Source: Blepharisma japonicum
Lineage: Eukaryota > Ciliophora > Heterotrichea > Heterotrichida > Blepharismidae
NCBI GenBank assembly: GCA_949751835.1
Contig: CATKHK010000006.1
Span: 372,001 to 436,000 of the forward strand
DNA length: 64,000 nucleotides
Direction: 5' to 3'
Positions 43,084-53,936 of this stretch are shown piece after piece. The notes beneath the pieces were generated by a model. That model searched no databases, was not told the origin of the DNA, and saw nothing but the letters and a program-made list of their open reading frames with translations. The translations under genes were made by a program, and so were the position numbers. Within the stretch, counting starts at the first letter, position 1, and every line of letters starts with the position of its first letter.

Positions 43084-44481
43084 ATGAAGAAATTGATAAT
43101 TAATATGGCATTTTCGAAAGCCCATCCTCAGATAAAGTATTTTTCGTCCTTACATAGAGAAGGAAACATTTCCGCTAAAGCATCAAAGCTCACAATAGAT
43201 GTTCCAGAGAACGAAGAAGATACAGCATCATATGAAATTTTATCTTTAAATAAAAATTCTCCTTCACATTCAAGAGGCAATTTAAAAACAATAAAGATAA
43301 AATTTATATCGGTGACTCCAAAAAATCTCACTCCCATATCAAAGCAACATCAGCCTAAGAAGACCCATAGCGAAGGAAACACTCCGACTGAGAAAGATAA
43401 ATCTTATATTTCTTCTCAGAAAATTAAAACGCCTCCCCGAGATGCTAATATTTTTTTCACTTCGAAAAAAATTTCACCTAATAGTAAAACCAAATCTTCA
43501 GTGAAGCTGAATCATAAGTATTGAACATCTGACAAATCAAAAAGGTCTCCTGACCTCCCGCCAAGGCCAAAAATGATAAATAATAAAGAATTTCTAGGAA
43601 ATATTGAAATCAAGCCAGAAACAGGTGCTTCTCCAAGTTTGAATATCTATATCACACAAATTAAAAAGCCAGCCTCTTCTTCCCAGAAAATTAAAAAACA
43701 GCTATCTGAAGCAGAAATTAAAGCCAAAAGTGAACAATATTATAAAGAGCACCTTTTTCAAACTTTTCAAGCAATGAAGCTAATTAGAAATCTGCCACCT
43801 CTAGAGCTAAATCTTATTCGAGAAAAAAAGTTATATTTATCAAAAAAAGTAGGATGGGCAAACAAAAAAACGGCTATTTTTGATCTAGATGAAACATTAG
43901 TGCATTGCTGTGATGGGACCAATGACTGTGATGTAATTTTACCTATTGCTTTTCCCTCGGGTGAAACTATAGCTGCAGGAATTAATATTAGGCCGCATGC
44001 TGTTGAATGCTTAAGGGAAGTTAATAAAGATTACGAGATCATTATATTTACAGCTAGCCATCAATGCTATGCAGATGTTGTGCTGGATTATTTAGACCCT
44101 AATAAAGAAATTATTCATCATAGGCTCTATCGAAATCATTGCGTAAATGTTGAAGGAATTTATATGAAAGATCTCCGAATATTTGCCAATAGGAAATTAA
44201 AAGATATCGTAATTATTGATAACTCAGCTTATTCATTTGGAAATCAATTGGATAATGGGATACCTATTATATCGTGAATAGATGACTATTATGACAAAGA
44301 ATTGTATAATCTTATTGACTATTTAAAGACATTAGCTAAGGCAGAGGATGTGAGGGATATAAATAGGCAAACTTTTCATCTTAAAACCCTTTATGAAGAC
44401 TATATTCAGGAATTTTTATCAAATGACCTAATAGAAACAAAACTTGTGAAAAAGAATAATAAGAAAAGCAAAGCTGATTAA
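43084..44481 (+). CDS. SCP/FCP1-type HAD phosphatase, paralog 2, 465 aa
   Basis: One frame with TGAs as Trp at 43522-43524 and 44275-44277, the latter in the IIS-W-IDD context where SCP phosphatases have a conserved Trp after GIPI.S. Residues 1-~250 are low complexity, basic and Ser/Pro-rich. The catalytic part at ~255-400 has IFDLDETLVHC (DxDxT), NIRPHAVECLREV, FTASHQCYADVVLDYLDP and VIIDNSAYSFG. The tail after ~residue 440 is Lys-rich (KKNNKKSKAD). It differs from the paralog at 33644-34711 by the much longer N-terminus. Such phosphatases act on Pol II CTD or other phosphoproteins. A second in-frame ATG lies at 43105. Confidence 0.92.
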
Positions 44482-44693
44482 TTTAATTTCAAATAAAAGT
44501 TCCTGCTGCTTTTAAAGGTTCTTTGGAAGGCCTTATAATGATTATATTTCAGTTATTTATTTTTAAAATATCTTATGCTAAATCTATTTTTAAAAGAATA
44601 TTTATTACTTAAACTGCAATTTGAATGGTTTCTTTAATCTTGGTTTTATGAGAAATTTGAAAAATTTAATTTTTTCTAATTATATAAATAAAA

Positions 44694-45827
44694 ATGGATT
44701 ATGATGCACCTTGGCGATGTAGATCTGCAAGCAGCTTCGAAAAAATTGCTCAAGTAGGCGAAGGGACTTATGGGAACGTATTTAAAGCGAAAGATCGCAT
44801 AACAAATGAAGTTTATGCAATGAAAAAGATCAAAATGGACCGAGAAAAAGAAGGCTTCCCAATTACAGCCCTTCGTGAAATCAAACTTCTTAAGCAAATG
44901 GACCACCCAAACATAGTCAAACTCAAAGAAATCGTAACTTCAAAATCAACTGATGACCGCACACCAGGAAATGTATATCTGCTGTTCGAATATATGCATC
45001 ATGACTTAGAAGGTCTGCTTAACATGCCAAAGCCTAAAATAGAATACACAGTTTCCCACTTAAAATGCTTTATAAAGCAGATGCTCCAAGCTATCGAATA
45101 TCTCCACTCCAAAAATATCATCCATCGGGACATCAAATGTGCGAATTTATTAGTTAATGATGAAGGAGAGGTAAAGCTGGCTGATTTCGGGCTTGCAAGA
45201 AGTATTAGCTCAAATCCCCAAGAAATGTATACAAACCGCGTCATTACTTTGTGGTACCGACCTCCAGAACTGCTTTTAGGGTCAACTAAATATGGAGGAG
45301 AAGTTGACATGTGGAGTGCTGGATGCATTATAGGTGAAATTTTAGCAAGAGCACCTATGTTTCCTGAACCAGACGAGCCAAAAATGATACAAAAAATTTA
45401 CGATCTTTGTGGAACTCCTAATGAAGAAATTTGGCCTGGTGCTTATTCCTTGCCGCATTTCGAAAAATTTGCTCCACGAGAAAGAAGGACAAGAATGCTG
45501 AGGGTTAAGTATGCTGAAAAAGCGAAATACCCAAATTTTGATGAGCTTGCTTTGGATTTGATTGACAGACTGCTGCAGCTAAACCCAGAAAATAGATTGA
45601 CAGCAAGGGAAGCTTTAGATCATCCTTATTTTACCACAGAACCTTTACCTTGTCTTCCAAGCGAATTACCAAAAATTAATGAAGAACTTCACGAGTGGCT
45701 TGTCAAAAAGCAACGGAAAGAGCAAAGGCCTAATTATCCTCCTGGCTATAAGCCTCCTACTAAAAGACCTGCTGATCGCCCTAATCCTTCACCTACAAAA
45801 AGAACAAAGTTAGACGAAGAAAGTTAA
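44694..45827 (+). CDS. Cyclin-dependent kinase, CDK9/CDK12-like, 377 aa
   Basis: Uninterrupted kinase: Gly loop VGEGTYGNVFKA (~22), Lys in YAMKKIKM, the cyclin-binding helix PITALREIKLL (the PITALRE form is that of CDK9; CDK12/13 have PITAIRE), HRDIKCANLLV, DFGLAR, T-loop ...YTNRVITLWYRPPELLLGS with the activating Thr before NRV, and SAGCIIGEIL. The C-terminal ~50 residues are basic and Pro-rich (KPPTKRPADRPNPSP), ending near a possible nuclear signal. The expected role is phosphorylation of the Pol II CTD in elongation, opposing the SCP-type phosphatase encoded just upstream. All Trp codons are TGG. Confidence 0.94.
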   Translation: MDYDAPWRCRSASSFEKIAQVGEGTYGNVFKAKDRITNEVYAMKKIKMDREKEGFPITALREIKLLKQMDHPNIVKLKEIVTSKSTDDRTPGNVYLLFEYMHHDLEGLLNMPKPKIEYTVSHLKCFIKQMLQAIEYLHSKNIIHRDIKCANLLVNDEGEVKLADFGLARSISSNPQEMYTNRVITLWYRPPELLLGSTKYGGEVDMWSAGCIIGEILARAPMFPEPDEPKMIQKIYDLCGTPNEEIWPGAYSLPHFEKFAPRERRTRMLRVKYAEKAKYPNFDELALDLIDRLLQLNPENRLTAREALDHPYFTTEPLPCLPSELPKINEELHEWLVKKQRKEQRPNYPPGYKPPTKRPADRPNPSPTKRTKLDEES

Positions 45828-46823
45828 TATTAAAAATTGATCTGTTAATCTTTTGCTAATAAACCATAGAGTTCAATGGTCTTATTAATCCAATATTCAT
45901 TTTTATAAAAAATTCTGGTGTTATTTTATCTATTCAAAAGTTTCTTGCTTGTAAGGTGAAAGGAAAAATAAAGGTCAATTACTGGTGAGGTTATATAGCC
46001 ATCTGTAAAAACATTCCAGTGGAGTGATGTTTATAAGCCATTAAAATCTAAAGATGCACTTTTAATCTTTAAGCTACTCTTCTTTATTTAAAAACACTTT
46101 ACAGCTTTATTTTAAGCTAAAAATATTAAATTGAATATCAATTATTTAATTCGAAGTCAGGATTGATTTTTTAAGTTAGATCTAAATAATCAATAATTGA
46201 TCAATAATAAATTAGTGAGTGTCAAAGATTTTAATTTATATATGACATCTTTTTTCTTAATCTACTATTAAGGCATTTTTTGACGTTCATTCGCTTAGTC
46301 CTTAAAAATTTAATCATGGAAATCAGCAGAGATGAGTCTCTTAGTATAAAATATTATTTTGCTTAGAATAAATTATTGAGTTGCTCAATGGGATTTTTCC
46401 TTAGGAAAAAAAAATTTATTTCATTCCGGTAGAAGAGCATCATCTAATGGTCTCCTTTGATTTTCTTGTTTTAAAAGCGGAGCTTACTTATATTCATTTT
46501 AATTTAAGTAAATTATGATTTAGAAATATGCTCAGTGGAGTATTTCCATCCATTTTTGTCTCAACGAAAGTTAAATGAGCTTAATATAATATTGATAAGG
46601 CTTTTAATTATAATTAAGAAGTATGCCAATTTTCTTAAGAACATTAATATTTATTTAGAAAAGTTCTTTTTTTCTTATTAATAATTCAAACAAAAGCTAA
46701 AATATTCCTACTGATTTATTATTTCACTACTCCGATTTGAATAAATAATTTTTGGCTTTAGTACAGCTATAAACATTAATTTAAATCAATGGATTTAATG
46801 CTTTTTCAAAATTAAATAAAATC
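45828..46823. other. 1-kb intergenic stretch, no gene seen
   Basis: 996 nt, AT-rich with stops in all frames; no family-like segment, tRNA or clear repeat recognised. Next to the 15720-17897 stretch it is the largest gap in the window. Confidence 0.55.
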
Positions 46824-47378
46824 ATGGATCAATTAAATAACTTACAGCTGGGCCTTCAAGTCCCACGAATTATAGTTCCTGTCGGCCTTCCTTCTTTAAC
46901 GAAAACCGACGAATACCCATTCAAATGCTCTCAGTGTGGGATTTGCTTCAAGAATGAAATCGAACTTGCTGCTCATGATTCTCCAGAATCAAATATAGCG
47001 ACTTACAAAGTTCTTGTTTACAAGCCACCTCTTTCCACAGTCAGATTGCCATGCGCTAACCAATTTAACTATTGCGAGCTATGCAGCAAATATTTCAACA
47101 CCAACCAAGGCTTTAGGCAGCATCTCGGAAAAGTGCATGAAAGCCAAGGAAAAAATTCTGAGTGCCATATATGCCATAAATTATTCAAGCACAAGCACGC
47201 TTTGAAGTTTCATATGGACCAAGTCCACGATACATTTAAAAGAGTCCCCTGCATACGCTGCAAGAGAGAATTTTACAATAAATATAAGCTTAAAAACCAT
47301 TTGAGAAAATGTAAAGTCATTGAATATTTGAGTGCTGCAGAGAGCATTGAAGAAAATATTGAAGATGAAATAGTTTAA
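46824..47378 (+). CDS. C2H2 zinc-finger protein, paralog 3, 184 aa
   Basis: ATG 46824 to TAA. Four fingers: CSQCGICFKNEIELAAH (N-terminal, imperfect), CELCSKYFNTNQGFRQHLGKVH, CHICHKLFKHKHALKFHMDQVH and CIRCKREFYNKYKLKNHLRKC (last ligand Cys, C2HC type). The finger order and the KHKHAL helix match paralogs 1 and 2, but the region between fingers 1 and 2 is not acidic and the C-terminus is (ESIEENIEDEIV). The DNA is GC-richer than the other two copies, suggesting higher expression or stronger constraint. Confidence 0.88.
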   Translation: MDQLNNLQLGLQVPRIIVPVGLPSLTKTDEYPFKCSQCGICFKNEIELAAHDSPESNIATYKVLVYKPPLSTVRLPCANQFNYCELCSKYFNTNQGFRQHLGKVHESQGKNSECHICHKLFKHKHALKFHMDQVHDTFKRVPCIRCKREFYNKYKLKNHLRKCKVIEYLSAAESIEENIEDEIV

Positions 47379-48001
47379 GTCAAATTTTTCTTAATTGTAA
47401 GCCTTGAATTAAAAAAAATAAACGCATAATAAAAAGCCAATCACGATGAAGCCTAAAAATAAAGAAAGAAAAATAAGAGTCTAAATGTTATAAAAAAACA
47501 TTATAAAAGTTTAATTTTTATTCATATTTTATTATACATCATCAGTTTAACCAAAATTTGTTTGTGTGTCTATATATAAAAAATTTAATTTTTACTTATA
47601 AAATATAACATTAAATTAAGTTAATTAAACTCTGTACCGTTTAACTTCAATTCCACATAGCCTGCTTAGGCTTCTGTCCTTGTTTCTGATTTCCCTATTC
47701 TTAAAGCAATGCCAGATATCATAATGGGAGTAAGATTGAATGATATCTCTGCTTTAAGCATTCAAATCTCATCAGATATCCTTCAAGCTTGGGTTGCGGA
47801 TGCATCTAAAAAACTTGATTCCTAAGGAGGAGTTCAACGCTGCTCATCGTAGGGCTTTTTGCCTCTCAAAGACAGGGTAAAGTTAAGCTTCATAATTAAT
47901 ATTAGCCAAAAGAGGAATTCTGTTGGGAAATAGAAAATTTAGATGTTCATATTTATTATGAAGTTTATCAAAACAACTAATTAAAATCTATAATTTTTTA
48001 T
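47379..48001. other. Intergenic spacer with a short unexplained open stretch
   Basis: 623 nt between convergent genes. Most is AT-rich non-coding. Around 47670-47825 (plus) one frame is open and GC-richer (MPDIIMGVRLND.. ending in SKKLDS at a TAA), too short and without a family, possibly a gene remnant. No RNA gene seen. Confidence 0.5.
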
Positions 48002-50878
48002 TTAAGCCATTGCCATTTCAGGTCTAATACGCTCTAAAGGCGCAAACCATCATTCCAAAAATGTTTCTTTATCGATATATCCATTTTTATCACTAAGTAA
48101 TTTTTCCGCTTGTCTGCTAATTACATCTTGATACTTGAACATATAAGACATGTCATCACTTACACACAAAATATGTAAATGCAAGCTCAAGCATAATCTA
48201 TGCAGTAGTGAACTTGTCAGTGTATTGATATTGTTCTCAGTGCAAACTTTATCGTATTTTTTAGCGACTTGTTTTCTTGTCAAATGCTCTTTTTCCAGCT
48301 TTGTTTTCCATAAACTAGAGACTTTTTTCAGAAAATATCTTTTGGCCCCTTCTGAAGGTCAAACCCATCTTCTTTCTTCCATTTTCGATACAAGTGGCCC
48401 ACAATGTCTGGTTCTCTTGCACCCAGGATCTTCCCATTTACCTCCACAACATCTCCAATGAGGTTCCCAAAGTACTATAGTATCTTGGCCTTTAAGTATC
48501 CCTGAGTGTCCAAAATCCCAATAGCCTGTATGGCACTGGCAGGCTCTATCATGATTGTCAGTCTCTTTATAAGTTTTTTCACATGTGGAATTCAAGCAAT
48601 ATCTGGCCTCGTTATCAAGCGCTTCTTTATTTTTTTTCTTCTGATAAGGATTTATATATGGCTTAATTTCTGTATTGAAAAACCTTGAACTTGTAGCTGT
48701 TTTCGAAAAAGTTTCTTTTTTAGCAGTCCGATTGGGCTGGATCCCAGGATTTGCGACCGATTTTGTTATAAAATAAATTTTTGCTTCTTCATCGGGATAT
48801 TCTGCAAATCGATGCTCGTCATCAACACATCCACCAGATTCCATGCCCATTGGGTCTGCTTCAGCGTTACAGCAAGTCCAAAAGCAGCCCCCACGTTCGT
48901 TGAATTCTAAGTGCCCGCTGTGGTAAGAACAAGAATTGTTTGGCTTATTTTTCTTCCCGCATGTATTGGGATCTGGGAAAGATCTTCCACAAAATGAGTC
49001 GGGATGAAGGCTGACTGGGTTATTTTCACCTCTATTTATACACTTATGCATGACAAAGGAATTTGGAACTCCTTCATGGAATCCGATTTTGCAGCCTGGA
49101 GTTGTCCATTCTCCTCTACAGCATGTCCAATTTTCAGGCCAAAGACCATGAATGCTTCCAAACTCCCATCTTCCTGGGTGATATCTGCAGGCTCTTTTAT
49201 GATTTTTTCCATAAGTGTATATTTTTGATTGGCAGCCCCAATGCTTACAGTACATTTCTTGATCAGACAACAATTCCAGGGTCTCTTCTCGCTTTTTTTG
49301 TCCACCCATTCTAGGATCTTCTGATAGTGTTATCAAGCTCATAACGCAATCAGGATGACGATTATCTTCTCCAACTTCCTTCCTATATTCTGCTTGGAAT
49401 TTCGTCAATTCCTGTGTGTTTCCATAAACATAAGCAACTAAATAAATAGAATCCAATACAAACCTTGTTACTGGCCTTTCATTTTTTATTTTATATAGCT
49501 TTAGCCTCCCAAATTTATCTTTATACTGATCAGATCCAACCCCTTCAATAGATGCTGCAAAAGTGCCTATCCTTGGAGGGCCATATTTATTTCCTACTAT
49601 TTCACAAGCAGGAAATTCTTCAGAAATGTCTTTATAGGTATCATTAAACCAAGACTGATATTCCCTTTCACTATGTCTAGTTGTGGTCTGATGTGAGCCA
49701 CAATTTACACAAAAATCAATGCATACTTCAAAATTTCCGCTTCGGTTGCTCATGAATTCTTCACAAATGGTGTAGACATGATTGAATTTCTCACGGGGGT
49801 CCATGTCAGCTGAGCCAAGTTGTTCACCAAGTTCAATGGAGTCTGTATAAGATCGGAGGTTGTCGAGGAAATCAAAATAGTGAATTAAGTCTATTGGATC
49901 GTCATTTGGCCTTTCTGGAGCTACTGAACTATAACTTTTTGCAGCTTTGGCCAACGCCAAGAGTTCTTTTTTGGTAAAATAGAGGTTTACTTGATAGAGG
50001 GGTGGCATCATTCTGTCGAGTTCAAGCTTGTCAAGAATGTTTCCTTCATCGTCTCTATATGTTGGCAAAGCTACTCTGAGTATTCTATAAATTGCTGCTA
50101 GCCAATCAAAATACGGCAAAAGCTTCCCTACCTTCATATACATTTTGGGGTTTGCCTGAAAATACTGGTCCAGTCTCTCAAAAACTGTCAGCTGAGCTAC
50201 ACCTTTATCTTGCTTCTTAACTGTTCTTGTAGTTTCTAGCATTTTTGGAGCTTCTGCATCTTTAATCAAAGTCTGTGTCATTCCTTCTGTTTTTTTCATA
50301 TAAAATATCTGTGAAGTCTTAAATGCATTTGATTCATTCCAATTCTGCATCCCATGTTGATACATTCTTGAAATTTCATCCCCAGGTAAAGCAGAAAAGA
50401 AAAAAATGGGCTCAGCAATTGACCCAATAAAACCATGGTTCCAAGGATCTTTTCCAATATAGCATTTCCCTTCATTAAATAAACTTTCGTTCCTGACAGC
50501 GATTTCTGAGTCCAAAACTCCATTAATATATAGAGTAGCTTCTGTATATTCCGTTTGATGAAGTGTGAAAACCACATGAACCCATTTTTTCAGTTGAAGT
50601 TCGGCTGATGCGAATAATCTTTCACTGCTCCCTCTCTCAGTATCAAATTTTACTAAAAGATTTTTCTCTTGCAATGATATTGTAGGCTGTGAGGTGAAGT
50701 TGTCCCCTTTGTGGAAAACTGTGACTTGGCGACCTTTTAATACTTTTTGAAGATAGATTCAAAAGGAGATGGAGTACTCTTTGCCAAGTTCTTTGAAATT
50801 GTCACTTTCAATGCTTTCGATCACATCACCTTTGAATTCAATTGCACCTGTGAAGAGCTCTAAAAACTTTAAGGACAT
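48002..50878 (-). CDS. LamG-like protein with three CHORD-like zinc repeats, 958 aa
   Basis: One frame from ATG 50878 to TAA with three TGAs as Trp (near 50760, at 48359-48361 and 48050-48052). Residues ~1-170 form a concanavalin/LamG-type beta domain (SISFWIYLQ, KWVHVVFTLH, YINGVLD, IGSIAEPIFF). The middle has a CVNCGSHQTTTRHSE motif (~430) that recalls CxxC redox-type modules. Residues ~570-860 hold three repeats with the spacing of CHORD domains: C-x4-C, then RACRYHPG.WEFG, W.CC, GC..G.H; the second and third are SCSYHSGHLEF and ACQCHTGYWDFG. CHORD domains bind two Zn2+ and interact with HSP90. The C-terminal ~100 residues are helical, with an EF-like DKNGYIDKETF. No signal peptide is visible. 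This combination is unknown to me. Confidence 0.85.
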
Positions 50879-51014
50879 ATTTTGAGCAGTTATTTATATA
50901 TAAAGTTATTAAGATTTAAATTTATTAGTTTTATAGACGAGTGGGAAATTGCTGGGGCGATATTAATCATCCTTTCTCTAATATGAAACTTATGGATTAT
51001 GTATTATAAAAGAC

Positions 51015-51626
51015 ATGAACAAATTGTGCAGGTTTTTTGCTTCACTCAACAAAATTCAAACTGGGACTGATAAAAAGGCATATGTGGGGTATATTATTTA
51101 CCGTGGCTCCGTAGCTCTAAGTGTTTCTCCCTTGAAAGCTAAATTTACAATGTCTACAGGAGGATACTTAAAAAATGCCAAAAAAGGTGCACTATTAGTT
51201 GAGTTTATTCCATATAGAGATGACCCAATAGATAACCAGAAACTAAATTTGCTTCCAAAAGAAAAGAAAATGATTTCCCTCACTGAAGACCACATTATTA
51301 AACTGATTGCCCTTAAAGAGGATTCTCTAGAATTTCAGCGTAATAATAGATGGGATGAAAAGAAACTTACAATCTCCAAGCAAGAAGAATATTGGAAATT
51401 TTCTTTAGTTACTATCAATAGAAGCACAGAATTATTAACTAAGAATGAAATAAACATAAAACCTCAAGAGTTCTCAATGATCCAAAGACTATGCGAGGTA
51501 TTTTCCATATAGTTTTCTATGCCTTATATACAAGGTTGGCAAGTGCTTGAAAACCCACAGCTTGCAGATGGATTAATTCTTTCTCCAGAAGAGCTTAAAA
51601 AGCCACAAAATGATGACATGATTTAA
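51015..51626 (+). CDS. Whirly-like single-stranded DNA/RNA-binding protein, one 15-nt intron, 198 aa
   Basis: Exons 51015-51497 and 51513-51626. Splicing the 15-nt intron removes an in-frame TAG and adds a C-terminus that completes the fold. The pattern follows plant Whirly: YVGYIIYRGSVALSVSP (Whirly: Y.IYKGKAALTVEP), GGYLKNAKKGALLVEFIPY (GAFKLSKEGFLLLQFAP), then a strand and helix ending in LTKNEINIKPQEFSMIQRL|CEFSMPYIQGWQVL (NVDESVYIPITKAEF..I..A..F.LPHLIGW). The N-terminal MNKLCRFFASLNK is basic and Cys/Phe-rich, consistent with a mitochondrial presequence. Whirly proteins and the related kinetoplastid MRP1/2 bind ssDNA or guide RNAs in organelles. The assignment rests on motif order, not on a search. 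Confidence 0.75.
51498..51512 (+). other. 15-nt spliceosomal intron
   Basis: GTATTTTCCATATAG, phase 0. Unspliced translation stops at its own TAG and loses the conserved Whirly-like C-terminus. A at position 10. Confidence 0.88.
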
Positions 51627-51732
51627 ATAATTCATTAGGATATTCGCTTTTATATGAATTTTATTATTAAGCGCTGCATATTTTAGCAGGAGACCTTTAA
51701 GAGTATATTAGCCAAATATTTTAATATTAAAA

Positions 51733-52335
51733 TCATCTTAACAGCTTTGGATTTTTACACTCAAGCATTTGCAAAATACTTTGAATGTCGTTTAAGCTAT
51801 TTTCTTGAGGAATAAGCTTCGGATCAATAATAACTCTATGTAATGAGCATCGATGTGATTTTTTATTTTGATTTTTTTTATGAGAACTATAAACAATTTC
51901 TTGCTTGAGGTAATTATCTTCGGCTCTAAAATTTCTCCTTTCTGGAATTTTTGATTTAATGCTAACTCTGTTGAGCTTATAATGCTGAATCCTGTCTATT
52001 GATTTTTTTCTTTCATTTTCAACTTTGAGCGATTTATCTATAATTTTCAGCATTTTGCATAATATATTTTTTCTTTGCCTAAATGAATCCACAAAAGATC
52101 TTTCCTTGGCTTTTATGTCTCTTAAAATTGATTGGGATCTGGTATAGCCTGATTTTTTTGTGAAAAAATTCCCTACAGACGGTGACCTAATTATTCCTGA
52201 GATATAATAAGTAGAAGAATTGAACTCGGTTCCAACGTTTTTAGAGTGCTTAGATGACGGTGTGAAAGAGTGATGCTTAGAATAATGCCTCGGCGAAAAA
52301 GAGGTTTGCACTTCTACTTCAGACACAATGTTCAT
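51733..52335 (-). CDS. Unknown basic protein, 200 aa
   Basis: ATG 52335 to TAA, no TGA. Very basic and Ser-rich with a mixed low-complexity N-terminus (SFSPRHYSKHHSFTPSSKH) and a helical middle with Lys/Arg and Ile (KMLKIIDKSLKVENERKKS). No domain recognised. Composition resembles disordered cytoskeleton-associated proteins of ciliates. It may be partly disordered; function unknown. Codon bias is weaker than in the neighbours, so some doubt remains that the whole ORF is coding. Confidence 0.6.
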   Translation of the reverse strand: MNIVSEVEVQTSFSPRHYSKHHSFTPSSKHSKNVGTEFNSSTYYISGIIRSPSVGNFFTKKSGYTRSQSILRDIKAKERSFVDSFRQRKNILCKMLKIIDKSLKVENERKKSIDRIQHYKLNRVSIKSKIPERRNFRAEDNYLKQEIVYSSHKKNQNKKSHRCSLHRVIIDPKLIPQENSLNDIQSILQMLECKNPKLLR

Positions 52336-52528
52336 TTATACGTTCTTTATCCTTATAGCAAGAGCAGTTGATTTTTATATGAAAATTTTAAACTTTATTA
52401 AATAAAACATCTCTATAGGAAGCAAAAGAATGTTCAAGATATTAAATGTGAGTTTAAAAACCTCTCATTTCTTAATATTGTTAAATCTCGATATCAGTTC
52501 TAAAGTTAAGAAAAATAGTAAATTAAAA

Positions 52529-53527
52529 ATGACATCGTCATTTAAACCAATCAGCTTCGAAAGCATCAACATTGGAAAGCGTATAAAAAGTTCAAAAAAA
52601 AGATATGAGTGAGTCTTTGAATTGGACTCAAATGTGCATACAATCGACCTCTTCGTCAGCAGGATTTCAGGGAAAAGGACAATAATTGTTGACAATTCCC
52701 AAAAACTTGATTTTAGAGGAAATTCATCAGATCCTGAAACATCTGGCCAAATAAAAATAAACAACAAAATGTTAAGAATACATGAAACAAGTGGGCTGAT
52801 GTTTGACTTGGTTTGTGGAAAAGAATTATTTTCTGCTCTTTTGACCAAGCAAAATGAAAGTAGTTCAAATCCGTTTCAACAAAAATCTGGGAATGAAGAT
52901 AGAAAGAATACAATAGATAATGATGCTCCAAGTGTAGAAACACCTAATAAAGAGGTAGTTGCCAAATCTCAACTGGTAAAAGGAGCAAGCTTAAATCCTC
53001 AAGAGCAGCCTAAACCTGAATATTCTGCGAGATATTTTATTGATGCCGGAAAAACTGAAGGTGTAGTTGCTCAGCAAAAGCCAAAAGAAATTGATCTTTT
53101 GGCACCACCTGAGCCAGATTTAAGCCAAATTCCTGATGATTTGTTCGCAAATATTGAAGTGCTGCCAAGATCGTATAGCTGTAGCGCAAATCCATTTGAA
53201 AGTGGAAATAATTTTGATTGGGGAAGAGAAAACCCTGCCAAAAACGTCCAAACTACTGTGCCGATGAATCAGTCAGAGCGAGGCCCCTTTGATCTTTTCG
53301 ATTTAGATGGTTTACATCTTGGAGATGGTTATTCTCCAGCTGCAGCTAAAAAAATAGAAGAAGCAAATAAACCAATTTGTCTTTTACCCTCAAGTATCCC
53401 AAATGTGCCATTAAATCAGCTCCAAACTAATAGACCACAACCCCAGTATCCATTTGCTGCTCAAATGATACACCCTATGATGGCATATAATCCATATTAT
53501 ATGAACATGAATCAATGGAACAAGTAA
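52529..53527 (+). CDS. Unknown protein: FAIM-like beta domain plus NPF-containing disordered tail, 332 aa
   Basis: The start is put at ATG 52529 (MTSSFKPISFES); an in-frame ATG at 52430 would add 33 unlikely residues. TGA at 52610-52612 is Trp. Residues ~25-115 form a small beta domain (RYEWVFELDSNVHTIDLFVSRISGKRTIIVDN, interrupted here only for quoting limits in spirit; then IKINNKMLRIHETSGLMFDLV) that vaguely resembles FAIM1-type repeats (strand, SGKR, strand). The rest is disordered and Pro/Asn-rich with SNPFQQ, ANPFESG and DLFDLDG. NPF and acidic-hydrophobic motifs of this kind bind EH and clathrin-adaptor domains, so an endocytic adaptor is possible. Confidence 0.7.
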
Positions 53528-53936
53528 AATTTTTATGGATAAAGTTTAATATTTTAAATTTCTTAAATGAAAATAAAATTTCTTATTAAATACTTTAATG
53601 TTATCGTAAGAATATAAAAAGAACTCAGCAGTCAACAGCCCATAAATTTTCAATATTTTTATTTAGAAGGTAAAATAGCATTTTTTGTCTAATATTAAAA
53701 TTTTAAAATATGTGATCAAGGCTATGAAGAATTTTAAATTAATTACTTATAGCAAGTTTCCTATTGGACTTGCACTATTATCGGATAAAAATTTCTATAA
53801 CACTATTTTTAAGTCAGAAATTCATAATTTTGAAAGCATATTTTGGAATTAAAAACTGTATTATTCAAATTTGAAACGCTTCCTAGAAGAATTCAATTGA
53901 TTAATTTTTTAATGATATTTCAATCTATTAATATAA
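53528..53936. other. Intergenic spacer, no gene seen
   Basis: 409 nt, AT-rich, closed in all frames; promoter region of the second dehydrogenase. Confidence 0.55.

Noticed and set aside
47670-47825. Short open stretch with ATG 47709
   Set aside because: Only 38 codons from the ATG, no family, flanked by stops; may be a remnant but not supportable as a gene.
52430-52528. Upstream ATG for the FAIM-like gene
   Set aside because: Would add 33 residues unlike the rest; ATG 52529 gives a more natural N-terminus. Not excluded.
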